Part shown: positions 26,222-34,478 of the stretch, in pieces
How the letters are laid out: each line of letters starts with the position of its first letter
How positions within the stretch are numbered: position 1 is the stretch's first letter
From: Sphingomonas sp. PP-CE-3A-406
Lineage (GTDB): Bacteria > Pseudomonadota > Alphaproteobacteria > Sphingomonadales > Sphingomonadaceae
Direction: 5' to 3'
Assembly (NCBI RefSeq): GCF_003688625.1
Contig: NZ_RCWY01000003.1
Span: 496,001-560,000, forward strand
Length of the DNA stretch: 64,000 nucleotides
Notes under the pieces: generated by a model
Database searches by the model: none
The model's input: only the letters and a program-made list of their open reading frames with translations
Told to the model about the DNA's origin: nothing
Made by a program: the position numbers and the translations under genes

Positions 26222-26263
26222 TTTGCAAACATCACGTCAGCAAGTTTGCAATATTGCATTTGC
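26222..26263. promoter_or_regulatory. Predicted PccR operator between pccR and pccB
   Basis: The 100-base divergent gap has a perfect palindrome TTTGCAAA (26222-26229), then TTTGCAAT (26245-26252) inside the palindrome TGCAATATTGCA (26247-26258), then another TTTGC (26259-26263). TTTGCAAA half sites are the reported target of PccR in Rhodobacter, there as a pair separated by four bases; here the spacing differs. The site lies 13 bases from the pccR start and 47 from pccB, so it could control both. Confidence 0.7.
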
Positions 26264-26309
26264 GCATCGCATCCCGCTCTGTGAAGGCCAGCAACAGGAC
26301 GGAGAGACG

Positions 26310-27836
26310 ATGTCATCGACGATCGAAGAGCTTGAACGCCGCCGCGAAGCCGCCAGAGTCGGCGGGGGCCTCAAGCGGATCGCAGCGCAGCACGCCAAGG
26401 GTAAGCTCACCGCGAGGGAGCGCCTTGACGTGCTGCTGGACGAGGGTTCGTTCGAGGAGCTCGACATGTACGTCGAGCACAATTGCGTCGATTTCGGCAT
26501 GCAGGACCAGGTGATCCCCGGCGACGGCGTGGTCACCGGCTCGGGCACGATCAACGGCCGCCTCGTCTTCGTCTTCAGCCAGGACTTCACCGTCTTCGGC
26601 GGCTCCCTGAGCGAACGTCATGCGCAGAAGATCTGCAAGGTGATGGACAGCGCGATGAAGGTCGGCGCGCCGATCATCGGCCTCAACGACAGCGGCGGTG
26701 CACGCATCCAGGAGGGTGTCGCCTCGCTCGGCGGCTATGCAGAGGTGTTCCAGCGCAACGCGCTCGCGTCCGGCGTCGTGCCGCAGCTTTCGCTCATCAT
26801 GGGACCGTGCGCAGGCGGCGCGGTCTACAGCCCCGCGATGACCGACTTCATCTTCATGGTGAAGGATTCGAGCTACATGTTCGTCACCGGCCCCGACGTG
26901 GTCAAGACGGTGACCAACGAGGTCGTGACGCAGGAGGCGCTCGGCGGCGCGGTGACGCACACCACCAAGACGTCGGTCGCCGACAACGCGTTCGAGAACG
27001 ACATCGAGGCGTTGCTCGCGGCGCGCGATTTCTTCGATTTCCTGCCCGCGTCGAACCGTGACGGCGTTCCCGAACGCCCGACCGCCGACGAGTGGGACCG
27101 GATCGAGGAGAGCCTCGACACGCTGATCCCGGCGTCGGCGAACCAGCCCTACGACATGCACGAGCTGATCCGGAAGACCGTCGACGAAGGCGATTTCTTC
27201 GAGACTCAGCCGGCGCACGCAGCCAACATCATCACCGGCTTCGGTCGTATCGAAGGCCGCACGGTCGGTTTCGTCGCGAACCAGCCGATGGTGCTCGCCG
27301 GTGTGCTCGACATCAATTCGTCGAAGAAGGCGGCGCGGTTCGTGCGGTTCTGCGACGCGTTCGAGATCCCGATCGTGACCTTCGTCGACGTCCCCGGCTT
27401 CCTGCCCGGCACCGCGCAGGAGCATAACGGCATCATCAAGCACGGCGCGAAATTGCTGTTCGCCTATGCCGAGGCGACCGTGCCCAAGATCACCGTCATC
27501 ACGCGGAAGGCGTATGGCGGCGCGTACGACGTGATGGCCTCGAAGCACCTGCGCGGCGACCTCAACTATGCATGGCCGACCGCCGAGATCGCGGTGATGG
27601 GCGCGAAGGGCGCGGTCGAGATCATCTTCCGCGGCAAGACGCCGGAAGAGATCGCGGAACGGACGGCAGAATACGAGGCGCGGTTCGCCAACCCGTTCGT
27701 CGCCGCGTCGAAGGGCTTCATCGACGAAGTGATCCAGCCCCACTCGACCCGCCGCCGCATCGCGCTCGGCCTACGGAAACTCCGCGGCAAGGCGCTGGAG
27801 AATCCGTGGAAGAAGCATGATAACATCCCGCTGTGA
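26310..27836 (+). CDS. pccB: Propionyl-CoA carboxylase beta subunit
   Basis: Carboxyltransferase subunit that moves the carboxyl group from biotin to propionyl-CoA, giving (S)-methylmalonyl-CoA. The 508 residues contain both carboxyltransferase halves, with oxyanion-hole segments [19 protein letters not shown] and the C-terminal [16 protein letters not shown]. The ATG at 26310 has GGAG about 7 bases upstream; the frame further upstream runs through the operator. It is the first gene of the operon and its partner, pccA, is last. Acyl-CoA choice cannot be read directly, but the neighbours (epimerase, mutase) argue for propionyl-CoA. Confidence 0.96.
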   Translation: MSSTIEELERRREAARVGGGLKRIAAQHAKGKLTARERLDVLLDEGSFEELDMYVEHNCVDFGMQDQVIPGDGVVTGSGTINGRLVFVFSQDFTVFGGSLSERHAQKICKVMDSAMKVGAPIIGLNDSGGARIQEGVASLGGYAEVFQRNALASGVVPQLSLIMGPCAGGAVYSPAMTDFIFMVKDSSYMFVTGPDVVKTVTNEVVTQEALGGAVTHTTKTSVADNAFENDIEALLAARDFFDFLPASNRDGVPERPTADEWDRIEESLDTLIPASANQPYDMHELIRKTVDEGDFFETQPAHAANIITGFGRIEGRTVGFVANQPMVLAGVLDINSSKKAARFVRFCDAFEIPIVTFVDVPGFLPGTAQEHNGIIKHGAKLLFAYAEATVPKITVITRKAYGGAYDVMASKHLRGDLNYAWPTAEIAVMGAKGAVEIIFRGKTPEEIAERTAEYEARFANPFVAASKGFIDEVIQPHSTRRRIALGLRKLRGKALENPWKKHDNIPL

Positions 27837-27861
27837 CGATCCAGTCGCTCGGGAGGCGATC

Positions 27862-28431
27862 TTGAAGAAACTGCCACTGTCGAAACAGCTCATATTCGTC
27901 GGCATCGTCTTCGGCGTGGCGATGCTCACGTCGTTCGTGCTGGCCTTCTTCGCAGCCGCCGCGGCAGGACGAAGCGGTCAGCCGCTGCCGTCGCCGATCA
28001 TCGGTCTCTCGCTGGGTGTGGTAGCCGGAGCCATCTATCTCGGGCTTGCCGGCAACAGGCGTGTTGCGCTTGCGAGCGGCACTGCTCGGCAAGCGGCGCT
28101 GGCCCCAGTGGTCGATGGTTCGGCGCGATTGATCGTCTTCCGCCGCGGCTTTGTCGGCAAGCTGGCTGGTGTCGACGTGTATCTCGACGGCGAGGTGCGG
28201 ACGCAGCTCAAGAGCCCGCGCTTCGCCGCGCTCACCGTGACGCCGGGCGTTCATGCGCTGGAGACCAGGATGCACAACAAACCTTCCGCTTCGCTCACCG
28301 TCGAGGCGATCGCCAACGCGACGACGATCATCGAGGTCGAGGTCGCCATGAAGCAGGCGACGCCCGTCCAGCGCGGTGACGATGCCGATCTTCGGGCGGT
28401 GCTGGCCGGTACGCCGATGGTGGTCGCGTGA
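27862..28431 (+). CDS. Membrane protein of unknown function (DUF2846-like C-terminus)
   Basis: Protein of 189 residues. Two hydrophobic segments (about residues 9-35 and 45-62) are followed by a soluble part with FRRGFVGKLAGVDVYLDGE and VTPGVHALETRM, resembling the DUF2846 pattern of a small beta domain. The TTG at 27862 is preferred because GGGAGG ends 5 bases upstream. An ATG at 27817 would overlap pccB by 20 bases and lacks such a site. Its stop overlaps the next start by one base. The function is not known; its place in the propionyl-CoA operon may be incidental. Confidence 0.75.
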   Translation: MKKLPLSKQLIFVGIVFGVAMLTSFVLAFFAAAAAGRSGQPLPSPIIGLSLGVVAGAIYLGLAGNRRVALASGTARQAALAPVVDGSARLIVFRRGFVGKLAGVDVYLDGEVRTQLKSPRFAALTVTPGVHALETRMHNKPSASLTVEAIANATTIIEVEVAMKQATPVQRGDDADLRAVLAGTPMVVA

Positions 28432-28940
28432 TGCTCGGTCTACTTCTGCTCCAGGCAGCGATCGTCGCACCCGCGCCGGTCTGGAAGCTCGCCGACCGTG
28501 CCAACCCGGCGAGCGTGCGCAGCATTTCGGCCTCGGTCACCGGCAATGACGGGCTCTCGCGGTTTGTCGTGAAATGCGATGTCGCGTCCGAACCGATCGT
28601 GTCGATCCAGTTCATCCAGCCGCAGCCGCTCGGGTCGGGCGCGGATAAGCCGGTCGCGGTGCGCTTCGATGGCGGCCCCGCATTCACCTATAATTGGCAG
28701 TTCCCGGGGACAGGTACGTACATCGCCGATCCCGCCGCGATCACCAAGCTGACCAGTTTTCTAGTGAAATCGAAGACGGTGCGGGTCGAGACGACCAACG
28801 GCGCCAACTTCGCGGTGCAGGCAAACTTCGTCGCGCCGACCGGGGATGCGATGATCCGGCAGGTGCTCGGCGTCTGTGGCTATACACTCGGCGTCGTCCC
28901 GCCGGTGCCGGCCAAGCCCGCCGCGGAGCCAGCGGAATGA
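28431..28940 (+). CDS. Exported protein of unknown function
   Basis: Protein of 169 residues with a short hydrophobic N-terminus (MLGLLLLQAAIVA) that looks like a signal peptide. The remainder is beta-rich and has two cysteines (in VVKCDVAS and GVCGYTLG). The layout is loosely like VasI/TagO-type periplasmic proteins, but the match is weak and no function is claimed. The ATG at 28431 was chosen over the GTG immediately before it. It overlaps the upstream stop by one base, so it is translated with the preceding membrane protein. Confidence 0.72.
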   Translation: MLGLLLLQAAIVAPAPVWKLADRANPASVRSISASVTGNDGLSRFVVKCDVASEPIVSIQFIQPQPLGSGADKPVAVRFDGGPAFTYNWQFPGTGTYIADPAAITKLTSFLVKSKTVRVETTNGANFAVQANFVAPTGDAMIRQVLGVCGYTLGVVPPVPAKPAAEPAE

Positions 28941-28966
28941 CGCGTTGTATCACGATCGTCCGCACA

Positions 28967-28983
28967 TTATCATGTCATGATAA
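28967..28983. promoter_or_regulatory. Perfect palindrome before the ribbon-helix-helix-like gene
   Basis: TTATCATG-T-CATGATAA is a perfect 8-bp inverted repeat around a single T, and its last bases touch the ribosome-binding site AAGGAG (28982-28987) of the next gene. A shorter palindrome, ACGATCGT, sits at 28952-28959. The region is AT-richer than its surroundings. It is a good candidate operator for autoregulation by the adjacent DNA-binding-like protein, and possibly an internal promoter of the operon. Confidence 0.55.
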
Positions 28984-28994
28984 GGAGTCGTGAC

Positions 28995-29303
28995 ATGCAG
29001 ACTGAACGCGTGACGTTTTTGACCTCGCCCGATCATAAGGCAGCGCTTGATGCCTTTGCTGCCAGCAATGGTAAATCCGTCGGCCATGTCCTCCGGGAAG
29101 CTTCGACGCGATATATCGCGGTAGAGGATCGCGCCGACGGGGAGGATGAGAAGGCGTTTGCGCTGATCCTGCCGGAGATCGAGGCGATGCTGCCGCAATG
29201 GCATGCGAAGATCGATTCGATGGAACAGTCGATCGACCGCGCGCTGGAAGCGATCGATCGTGCGCTGGCGGGCGATCCAGTCCCGATGAGCCACGCCGCA
29301 TGA
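28995..29303 (+). CDS. Small ribbon-helix-helix-like protein with coiled-coil tail
   Basis: Protein of 102 residues. Residues about 2-45 (ERVTFLTSPDHKAALDAFAA, then KSVGHVLREASTRYI) have the beta-strand, helix, helix pattern of ribbon-helix-helix (CopG/Arc) DNA-binding proteins. The rest is an acidic, heptad-like helix. The ATG at 28995 has AAGGAG 7 bases upstream; an in-frame ATG at 28977 lies inside the palindrome. Its stop overlaps the start of the next small gene (ATGA). It could be an antitoxin-type regulator, but no recognisable toxin is adjacent, so its function remains open. Confidence 0.72.
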   Translation: MQTERVTFLTSPDHKAALDAFAASNGKSVGHVLREASTRYIAVEDRADGEDEKAFALILPEIEAMLPQWHAKIDSMEQSIDRALEAIDRALAGDPVPMSHAA

Positions 29304-29521
29304 GCGCGACCGAAAAGGCGTTCGGCGTCGTCAAGGCGTTGCTGACGTATCAGGAGCGGCTCGATGGGCTCGACGCGAAACTCACGGGGCTGAGTGCGGG
29401 GCTCGCGCGTCTTGCCGACAGCCACGTCGCCTTGCGCGAACGCGTCAGCCGCATCGAAGGCCTGATCGAGGGCGCGGCCATGGCGCGCCGTGCGCCTGAC
29501 AGCCCGAGGATCGAAGGATGA
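29300..29521 (+). CDS. Small coiled-coil protein paired with the RHH-like gene
   Basis: Protein of 73 residues, predicted almost wholly helical with heptad-like leucines (YQERLDGLDAKLTGLSAGLA) and no signal peptide or membrane segment. The start overlaps the previous stop by 4 bases, and its own stop overlaps the epimerase start by 4 bases, so translation is coupled on both sides. Because both it and its upstream neighbour have helical tails, the two may form a complex; this is inference. No family is recognised. Confidence 0.7.
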   Translation: MSATEKAFGVVKALLTYQERLDGLDAKLTGLSAGLARLADSHVALRERVSRIEGLIEGAAMARRAPDSPRIEG

Positions 29522-29949
29522 CCGCGACGCTGGGCCGCCTCAACCATGTCGGGGTCGCGACACCGTCGATCGCGAAGTCGGTCGAGACGTATCGCCTGCT
29601 GCTCGGCGCCACCGCGATCGGCGAGCCGTTCGACCTGCCCGCGCAGGGCGTCAAAGTGTGCTTCGTCGATGCGCCGAACACGCAGATCGAGTTGATCGAG
29701 CCGTATGACGAGCGTTCGCCGATCGCGGGATTCCTGCGGAAAAATCCGGCCGGCGGGCAGCATCATGTCTGCTTCGAGGTGGCCGATATCGCCGCCGCGG
29801 TCGCCGACCTGAAGGCGAAGGGCGCGACCGTGTTGGGCGAACCGCGGATCGGCGCGCATGGCACGCCGATCGTGTTCGTGCACCCGAAGGACTTTGGCGG
29901 CATGCTGGTCGAGTTGATGGAGACGCCGGGCGATACCGGCGCGCACTAG
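29518..29949 (+). CDS. mce: Methylmalonyl-CoA epimerase
   Basis: Metal-dependent enzyme of the VOC superfamily that interconverts the (S) and (R) forms of methylmalonyl-CoA. The 143 residues contain the typical N-terminus GRLNHVGVATPSI with the metal-binding His, KVCFVDAPNTQIELIEP, and GGQHHVCFEVADI. The length matches the family. It links the carboxylase product to the mutase in the same operon. The start overlaps the upstream small gene, and the enoyl-CoA hydratase gene begins 10 bases after the stop. Confidence 0.96.
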   Translation: MTATLGRLNHVGVATPSIAKSVETYRLLLGATAIGEPFDLPAQGVKVCFVDAPNTQIELIEPYDERSPIAGFLRKNPAGGQHHVCFEVADIAAAVADLKAKGATVLGEPRIGAHGTPIVFVHPKDFGGMLVELMETPGDTGAH

Positions 29950-29959
29950 GAGAGATCTG

Positions 29960-30745
29960 ATGGCCGCGTACGAGCATATCCTGAGCGAGCGGCGCGGCGA
30001 CGTGTTGGTGCTGACGCTGAACCGGCCCGACCGGCTGAACGCCGCGCCACCGGCGATGTTCGAGGAGTTGCGCGCGGCGCTGAGCGATCTGGATGGTGCG
30101 CGCGCGGTGCTGATCGCCGGTGTTGGCCGCGCGTTCTGCTCGGGGGCGGACGTCGGGGGCGGCGCGCTCGGCTCGGACAATCCGGGCGAGGCGACGTTCG
30201 CGGCGCTGACCGGCAGCTATAACCCGACGATGGCGGCGATCGCCGAGCTGTCTGTGCCGGTAGTGAGCGCAGTGCGCGGACCGGCGGCGGGGATCGGGTG
30301 CAGCCTCGCGCTCGCCACCGATTTCTGTGTCGCCAGCGAGAGCGCGTATTTCCTCCAGGCGTTCGTGAACATTGGGCTGGTGCCGGATGGCGGCGCGTCG
30401 TGGATGCTGCCGCGGCTGATCGGCAAGGCGCGGGCGACCGAGATGATGATGCTCGGCGAGCGGGTTCCGGCGGCGAAGGCGCTCGACTGGGGAATGGTGC
30501 ATAAGGTCGTGGCGGACGACGCGCTGGATGCCGAAGCGTTCGCGCTGGCCGAGCGGCTGGCGGCGATGCCGACGGTCGCGCTGGGGTTGATGCGGCGGGC
30601 GATTACGGCTGCGTACGAGACAGATTACGCAACCGCGATGCAGGCCGAGGCAGCCAACCAGCGAGACGCGCGCGGGTCTGCGGACTCGATCGAAGGCGGT
30701 CGCGCGTTCCTGGAAAAGCGCAAGCCGGTGTTCACGGGGAAATGA
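29960..30745 (+). CDS. Enoyl-CoA hydratase/isomerase family protein
   Basis: Crotonase-fold protein of 261 residues. The oxyanion-hole segments are visible: AFCSGADVGGG near residue 55 and RGPAAGIGCSLALATDF near residue 107. The acidic catalytic position falls in NIGLVPDGGASWMLPRL, as in PaaG-like members. It probably hydrates or isomerises an enoyl-CoA that feeds the propionyl-CoA pathway, for example from branched-chain amino acids or odd-chain fatty acids; the exact substrate cannot be told. It lies 10 bases after mce and is followed by a family B repeat. Confidence 0.9.
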   Translation: MAAYEHILSERRGDVLVLTLNRPDRLNAAPPAMFEELRAALSDLDGARAVLIAGVGRAFCSGADVGGGALGSDNPGEATFAALTGSYNPTMAAIAELSVPVVSAVRGPAAGIGCSLALATDFCVASESAYFLQAFVNIGLVPDGGASWMLPRLIGKARATEMMMLGERVPAAKALDWGMVHKVVADDALDAEAFALAERLAAMPTVALGLMRRAITAAYETDYATAMQAEAANQRDARGSADSIEGGRAFLEKRKPVFTGK

Positions 30746-30759
30746 CTTTCTTGGAAGGC

Positions 30760-30866
30760 ACCACCCCGGCGAAGGCCGGGGCCCAGTTGGGCAACGGTCG
30801 ATTGGCTGGTGCCGCGCTGCCTTACCTCGACCTTTCCAACTGGGCCCCGGCCTCCGCCGGGGTGGT
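30760..30866. repeat. Palindromic repeat, family B, in the mutase leader
   Basis: Arms 30760-30790 and 30836-30866 are 31-bp inverted repeats with one mismatch. The centre is 45 bases and less similar to the other copies. The right arm ends 8 bases before the methylmalonyl-CoA mutase start codon, so it forms the untranslated leader of that gene inside the operon. Confidence 0.93.
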
Positions 30867-30874
30867 GCAAACTT

Positions 30875-33019
30875 ATGACTGACAAACCGAACCCCACTCT
30901 CGCCGATTGGCAGGCGCTCGCCGCCAAGGAAGTCAAAGGCGCCGACCTCACCTGGCCAACCCCCGAAGGCATCGACGTCAAGCCGCTCTACACCGCGGAA
31001 GACGTGCGCGAAGACCCCGGCCTCCCAGGTTTTGCGCCCTTCACCCGCGGTGTCCGCGCGTCCATGTACGCCGGCCGCCCGTGGACGATCCGCCAGTACG
31101 CCGGCTTCTCCACCGCAGAAGCCTCGAACGCGTTCTACCGCCGCAACCTCGCCGCCGGCCAGAAGGGCCTGAGCGTTGCGTTCGATCTCGCCACGCACCG
31201 CGGCTACGACAGCGACCACCCCCGCGTCACCGGCGACGTCGGCAAGGCAGGCGTCGCGATCGACTCGGTCGAGGACATGAAGATCCTCTTCGACGGCATC
31301 CCGCTCGACAAGATGTCGGTCAGCATGACCATGAACGGCGCGGTGATTCCAATCCTCGCCTTCTTCATCGTCGCCGGCGAGGAGCAGGGCGTCGACCGAA
31401 AACTGCTCGACGGGACCATCCAGAACGACATCCTCAAGGAGTTCATGGTCCGCAACACCTACATCTACCCGCCCGAGCCGAGCATGCGGATCATCTCGGA
31501 TATCTTCGGCTACACCAGCCGCGAGATGCCCAAGTTCAACAGCATCTCGATCAGCGGCTATCACATGCAGGAGGCGGGGGCGACGCAGCTCCACGAGCTC
31601 GCCTTCACGATCGCCGACGGCATGGAATATGTGAAATACGGCGTCGCGTCCGGGCTCGACATCGACAAGTTCGCCGGGCGTCTGTCGTTCTTCTTCGCGA
31701 TCGGCATGAACTTCTTCATGGAAATCGCCAAGCTCCGCGCCGCCCGCGTCCTCTGGCATCGCGCGATGACGCAGCTCGGCGCGCAGGACGAGCGCTCGAA
31801 GATGCTGCGTACGCATTGCCAGACCAGCGGCGTCTCGCTCACCGAGCAGGATCCGTACAACAACGTCATGCGCACGACGATCGAGGCGATGGCGGCGATG
31901 CTGGGCGGCACGCAGTCGCTCCACACCAACGCGCTCGACGAGGCGATCGCGCTGCCGACCGACTTCTCGGCACGGATCGCGCGCAACACGCAGATCGTGA
32001 TCCAGGAAGAGACGGGGATGACCAAGGTCGTCGATCCGCTCGGTGGCAGCTATTATATCGAGAGCCTGACGCAGTCGCTGGTCGACGGCGCATGGGCGCT
32101 GATCGAGCGGATCCAGTCCGAAGGCGGCATGGCGAAGGCGGTCGCCGCAGGCTGGCCCAAGGCGATGATCGAGGAAGCCGCCGCCGGCCGCCAGGCGCGC
32201 GTCGATCGCGGCGAGGACGTCATCGTCGGCGTCAACAAGTACAAGCTCGCCGAACAGGACGCGATCGAGATCCTCGACGTGGACAACGTCGCGGTGAGGG
32301 CGGGCCAGATCGAACGAATCAACCGCGTAAAGGCCACGCGCGACGAGGCGGCGTGCCGGGCTGCGCTCGATGCTTTGCGTGAAGGGGCGAAGGGCTCCGA
32401 CAACCTTCTCGCGCTCGCCGTGGAATGCGCCCGAGCCCGCGCTACGCTCGGCGAAATCTCCTCCGCGATGGAGGACGTGTTCGGCCGCTATGGCACGCAA
32501 CCCACCCCCGTCTCCGGCATCTACGGCGGCGCCTACGAGGACGACGCGCGCTGGACCCGCCTCACCGATGGCGTCGAGGCGACCGAGCGCCGGATGGGTC
32601 GCAAACCGCGCATGCTCGTCGCCAAGATGGGCCAGGACGGCCATGATCGCGGCGCCAATCTCGTCTCGTCGATGTTCGGCGACCTGGGCTTCGAGATCGT
32701 CCCCGGCCCGCTGTTCCAGACCCCCGCCGAAGCCGCCGCGCTCGCGCTGGAGAAGGATGTCGACATCGTCGGCGCCTCGTCGCTCGCCGCCGGCCACAAG
32801 ACGCTGATCCCCGAGCTGATCGGCTATCTCCGCGAGGCGGGCCGCGCGGATATCAAGGTGATCGCGGGTGGCGTTATCCCGGCACAGGACTATCAGGCGC
32901 TGCGCGATGCCGGGGTCCAGGCGATCTTCGGCCCCGGCACCAACCTGATCCAGGCCGCCGAGGAGGTGCTGAAACTCCTCGGCCACAACATGGGCCCGCA
33001 AGAGGAAGCCGCCGAATGA
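30875..33019 (+). CDS. mutB: Methylmalonyl-CoA mutase, single-chain type
   Basis: Coenzyme B12-dependent enzyme converting (R)-methylmalonyl-CoA to succinyl-CoA. At 714 residues it has the length of the catalytic chain (ScpA/MutB). The N-terminal barrel contains [18 protein letters not shown]. The C-terminal B12 domain carries DGHDRG, with His590 as the cobalt ligand. The ATG at 30875 directly follows a palindromic repeat, so the usual Shine-Dalgarno is missing; GGTGGT at the repeat end is the only purine-rich stretch near it. The stop overlaps the bioB start by 4 bases. The chaperone gene meaB is not in the window. Confidence 0.96.
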   Translation: MTDKPNPTLADWQALAAKEVKGADLTWPTPEGIDVKPLYTAEDVREDPGLPGFAPFTRGVRASMYAGRPWTIRQYAGFSTAEASNAFYRRNLAAGQKGLSVAFDLATHRGYDSDHPRVTGDVGKAGVAIDSVEDMKILFDGIPLDKMSVSMTMNGAVIPILAFFIVAGEEQGVDRKLLDGTIQNDILKEFMVRNTYIYPPEPSMRIISDIFGYTSREMPKFNSISISGYHMQEAGATQLHELAFTIADGMEYVKYGVASGLDIDKFAGRLSFFFAIGMNFFMEIAKLRAARVLWHRAMTQLGAQDERSKMLRTHCQTSGVSLTEQDPYNNVMRTTIEAMAAMLGGTQSLHTNALDEAIALPTDFSARIARNTQIVIQEETGMTKVVDPLGGSYYIESLTQSLVDGAWALIERIQSEGGMAKAVAAGWPKAMIEEAAAGRQARVDRGEDVIVGVNKYKLAEQDAIEILDVDNVAVRAGQIERINRVKATRDEAACRAALDALREGAKGSDNLLALAVECARARATLGEISSAMEDVFGRYGTQPTPVSGIYGGAYEDDARWTRLTDGVEATERRMGRKPRMLVAKMGQDGHDRGANLVSSMFGDLGFEIVPGPLFQTPAEAAALALEKDVDIVGASSLAAGHKTLIPELIGYLREAGRADIKVIAGGVIPAQDYQALRDAGVQAIFGPGTNLIQAAEEVLKLLGHNMGPQEEAAE

Positions 33020-34098
33020 CCGATACCCTTCTCCGTTCTCCTGCGCACGCAGGAGCCCAGTGTTCAGAGCGGAGCGTTCGCGACCCTGGGCTCCTGCGTG
33101 CGCAGGAGAACACGCGGATCGACTGGACCCGTCCGGAAATCGCCGCGCTGTTCGATCTCCCCTTCGACGAACTCATGTTCCGCGCGCAGACCGTCCACCG
33201 CGCGCACCACGCGGTCAGCGAGGTCCAGTTGTGCACGTTGCTCTCGATCAAGACCGGCGGCTGCCCCGAGGATTGCGGCTATTGCTCGCAGTCCGCGTCG
33301 TCCGACTCCGGCCTGAAGGCGGAAAAGCTGATGGACGTCGATGCCGTCCTTGCCGATGCCGCGCAGGCCAAGGCCGCCGGCTCGCAGCGTTTCTGCATGG
33401 GCGCCGCGTGGCGCAACCCCAAGCCGCGCGACATGCCGAAGGTCGTCGCGATGGTCGAAGGCGTCCGCGCAATGGGGCTCGAGACGTGCATGACGCTCGG
33501 CATGCTCGACGCGGATCAGGCCAAGCAGCTCGCCGACGCTGGCCTCGATTACTACAACCACAACATCGACACCTCGCCCGAGAATTACGGCAACGTCATC
33601 ACCACGCGTACCTTCGGCGATAGGCTGGAGACGCTGGCGAACGTGCGCGATGCAGGGATCTCGGTCTGCTGCGGTGGGATCGTCGGGATGGGCGAGACGC
33701 GCAGCGACCGTGTCGGCTTCGTCCACGCACTCGCCACGCTGCCGCGCCACCCCGAGAGCGTGCCCGTCAACGCGCTGGTCCCGGTCAAGGGCACGCCACT
33801 CGGCGACATGCTCGCCGGCACGCCGATGGCGCAGATCGACGACATCGAGTTCGTCCGGACGGTCGCCGTCGCGCGGATCACGATGCCGCTGAGCATGGTG
33901 CGATTGTCTGCGGGCCGCGAGAGCATGTCCGAGGCGACCCAGGCGCTGTGCTTCATGGCGGGCGCGAACTCGATCTTCACCGGCGACAAGCTGCTGACCA
34001 CCGGCAACGCCGGCGACAGCGCGGATGCGACGCTGCTAGCGAAGCTGGGAATGAAACCGATGGTCGGCCCCGAGCCGATGCGGGCCGCGGCGGAGTGA
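33016..34098 (+). CDS. bioB: Biotin synthase with repeat-encoded N-terminal insertion
   Basis: Radical-SAM enzyme inserting sulfur into dethiobiotin, the last step of biotin synthesis. The radical-SAM cysteines are C83, C87 and C90 (CPEDCGYC). Further family motifs such as [13 protein letters not shown] and [13 protein letters not shown] are intact, so the enzyme should be active. Residues 7-32 are encoded by a 77-base palindromic repeat and are not part of the conserved protein, which normally starts close to the IDWTRPEI segment. The start overlaps the mutase stop (ATGA). Biotin is the cofactor of the PccA protein encoded two genes later, which makes the location sensible. Confidence 0.95.
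   Translation: MTDTLLRSPAHAGAQCSERSVRDPGLLRAQENTRIDWTRPEIAALFDLPFDELMFRAQTVHRAHHAVSEVQLCTLLSIKTGGCPEDCGYCSQSASSDSGLKAEKLMDVDAVLADAAQAKAAGSQRFCMGAAWRNPKPRDMPKVVAMVEGVRAMGLETCMTLGMLDADQAKQLADAGLDYYNHNIDTSPENYGNVITTRTFGDRLETLANVRDAGISVCCGGIVGMGETRSDRVGFVHALATLPRHPESVPVNALVPVKGTPLGDMLAGTPMAQIDDIEFVRTVAVARITMPLSMVRLSAGRESMSEATQALCFMAGANSIFTGDKLLTTGNAGDSADATLLAKLGMKPMVGPEPMRAAAE
33035..33111. repeat. Palindromic repeat, family C, in frame inside bioB
   Basis: Arms 33035-33060 and 33086-33111 are a perfect 26-bp inverted repeat around a 25-base centre. The arms have the same outer layout as the repeat at 36759-36811 (GTTYTCC ending CCCAG). The open reading frame passes through without a stop, adding about 26 residues near the BioB N-terminus. 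Confidence 0.93.
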
Positions 34099-34478
34099 TA
34101 GGAGTCGTCGCGATCGTTCTGGCGCAGGTTGGGGGAATGCCTCCCAACACCTGTGCGAACCCGCTCGATCAATCGACGATGACGCGGTGCGCGTACGAGG
34201 ATTACTATAAGGCTGATGCGCAACTGAACGCTCAGTGGCGCAGAACTTTGGCCCGGCGGCGTGATCTCGACAAAGCGAACCCGATGGATGGTGTGACGAC
34301 CTATGTGGCGGCGTTGACCGCCGCCCAGCGCGCCTGGATTGCGTATCGCGATGCGCAATGCGCCGTCGAAGGCCAGGAAATGAGGGGCGGATCCGGTGAA
34401 CCGATGATCGCCGGGCAGTGTCTTGCACGCCTCACCCGCGAACGGACTGCATATTTAAAGCGAGTGGAACACGAGTGA
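34095..34478 (+). CDS. LprI-like exported protein (DUF1311)
   Basis: Protein of about 127 residues. The mature part has the lysozyme-inhibitor LprI/DUF1311 pattern: paired cysteines in [44 protein letters not shown], and the C-terminal Cys in [13 protein letters not shown]. The GTG at 34095 gives a short hydrophobic leader; ATG at 34137 would remove it. It overlaps bioB by 4 bases and its stop shares one base with the pccA start. Whether it inhibits lysozyme is not known; many family members are untested. Confidence 0.78.
   Translation: MIGVVAIVLAQVGGMPPNTCANPLDQSTMTRCAYEDYYKADAQLNAQWRRTLARRRDLDKANPMDGVTTYVAALTAAQRAWIAYRDAQCAVEGQEMRGGSGEPMIAGQCLARLTRERTAYLKRVEHE

Noticed and set aside
30746..30874. 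Possible B12 riboswitch before the mutase gene
   Set aside because: The gap is filled by the family B repeat and no B12-box-like sequence is seen.
29651..33001. Open frame of 1116 codons on the minus strand
   Set aside because: It runs antisense through the epimerase, hydratase and mutase genes, whose protein motifs are clear. Composition is that of a shadow frame.
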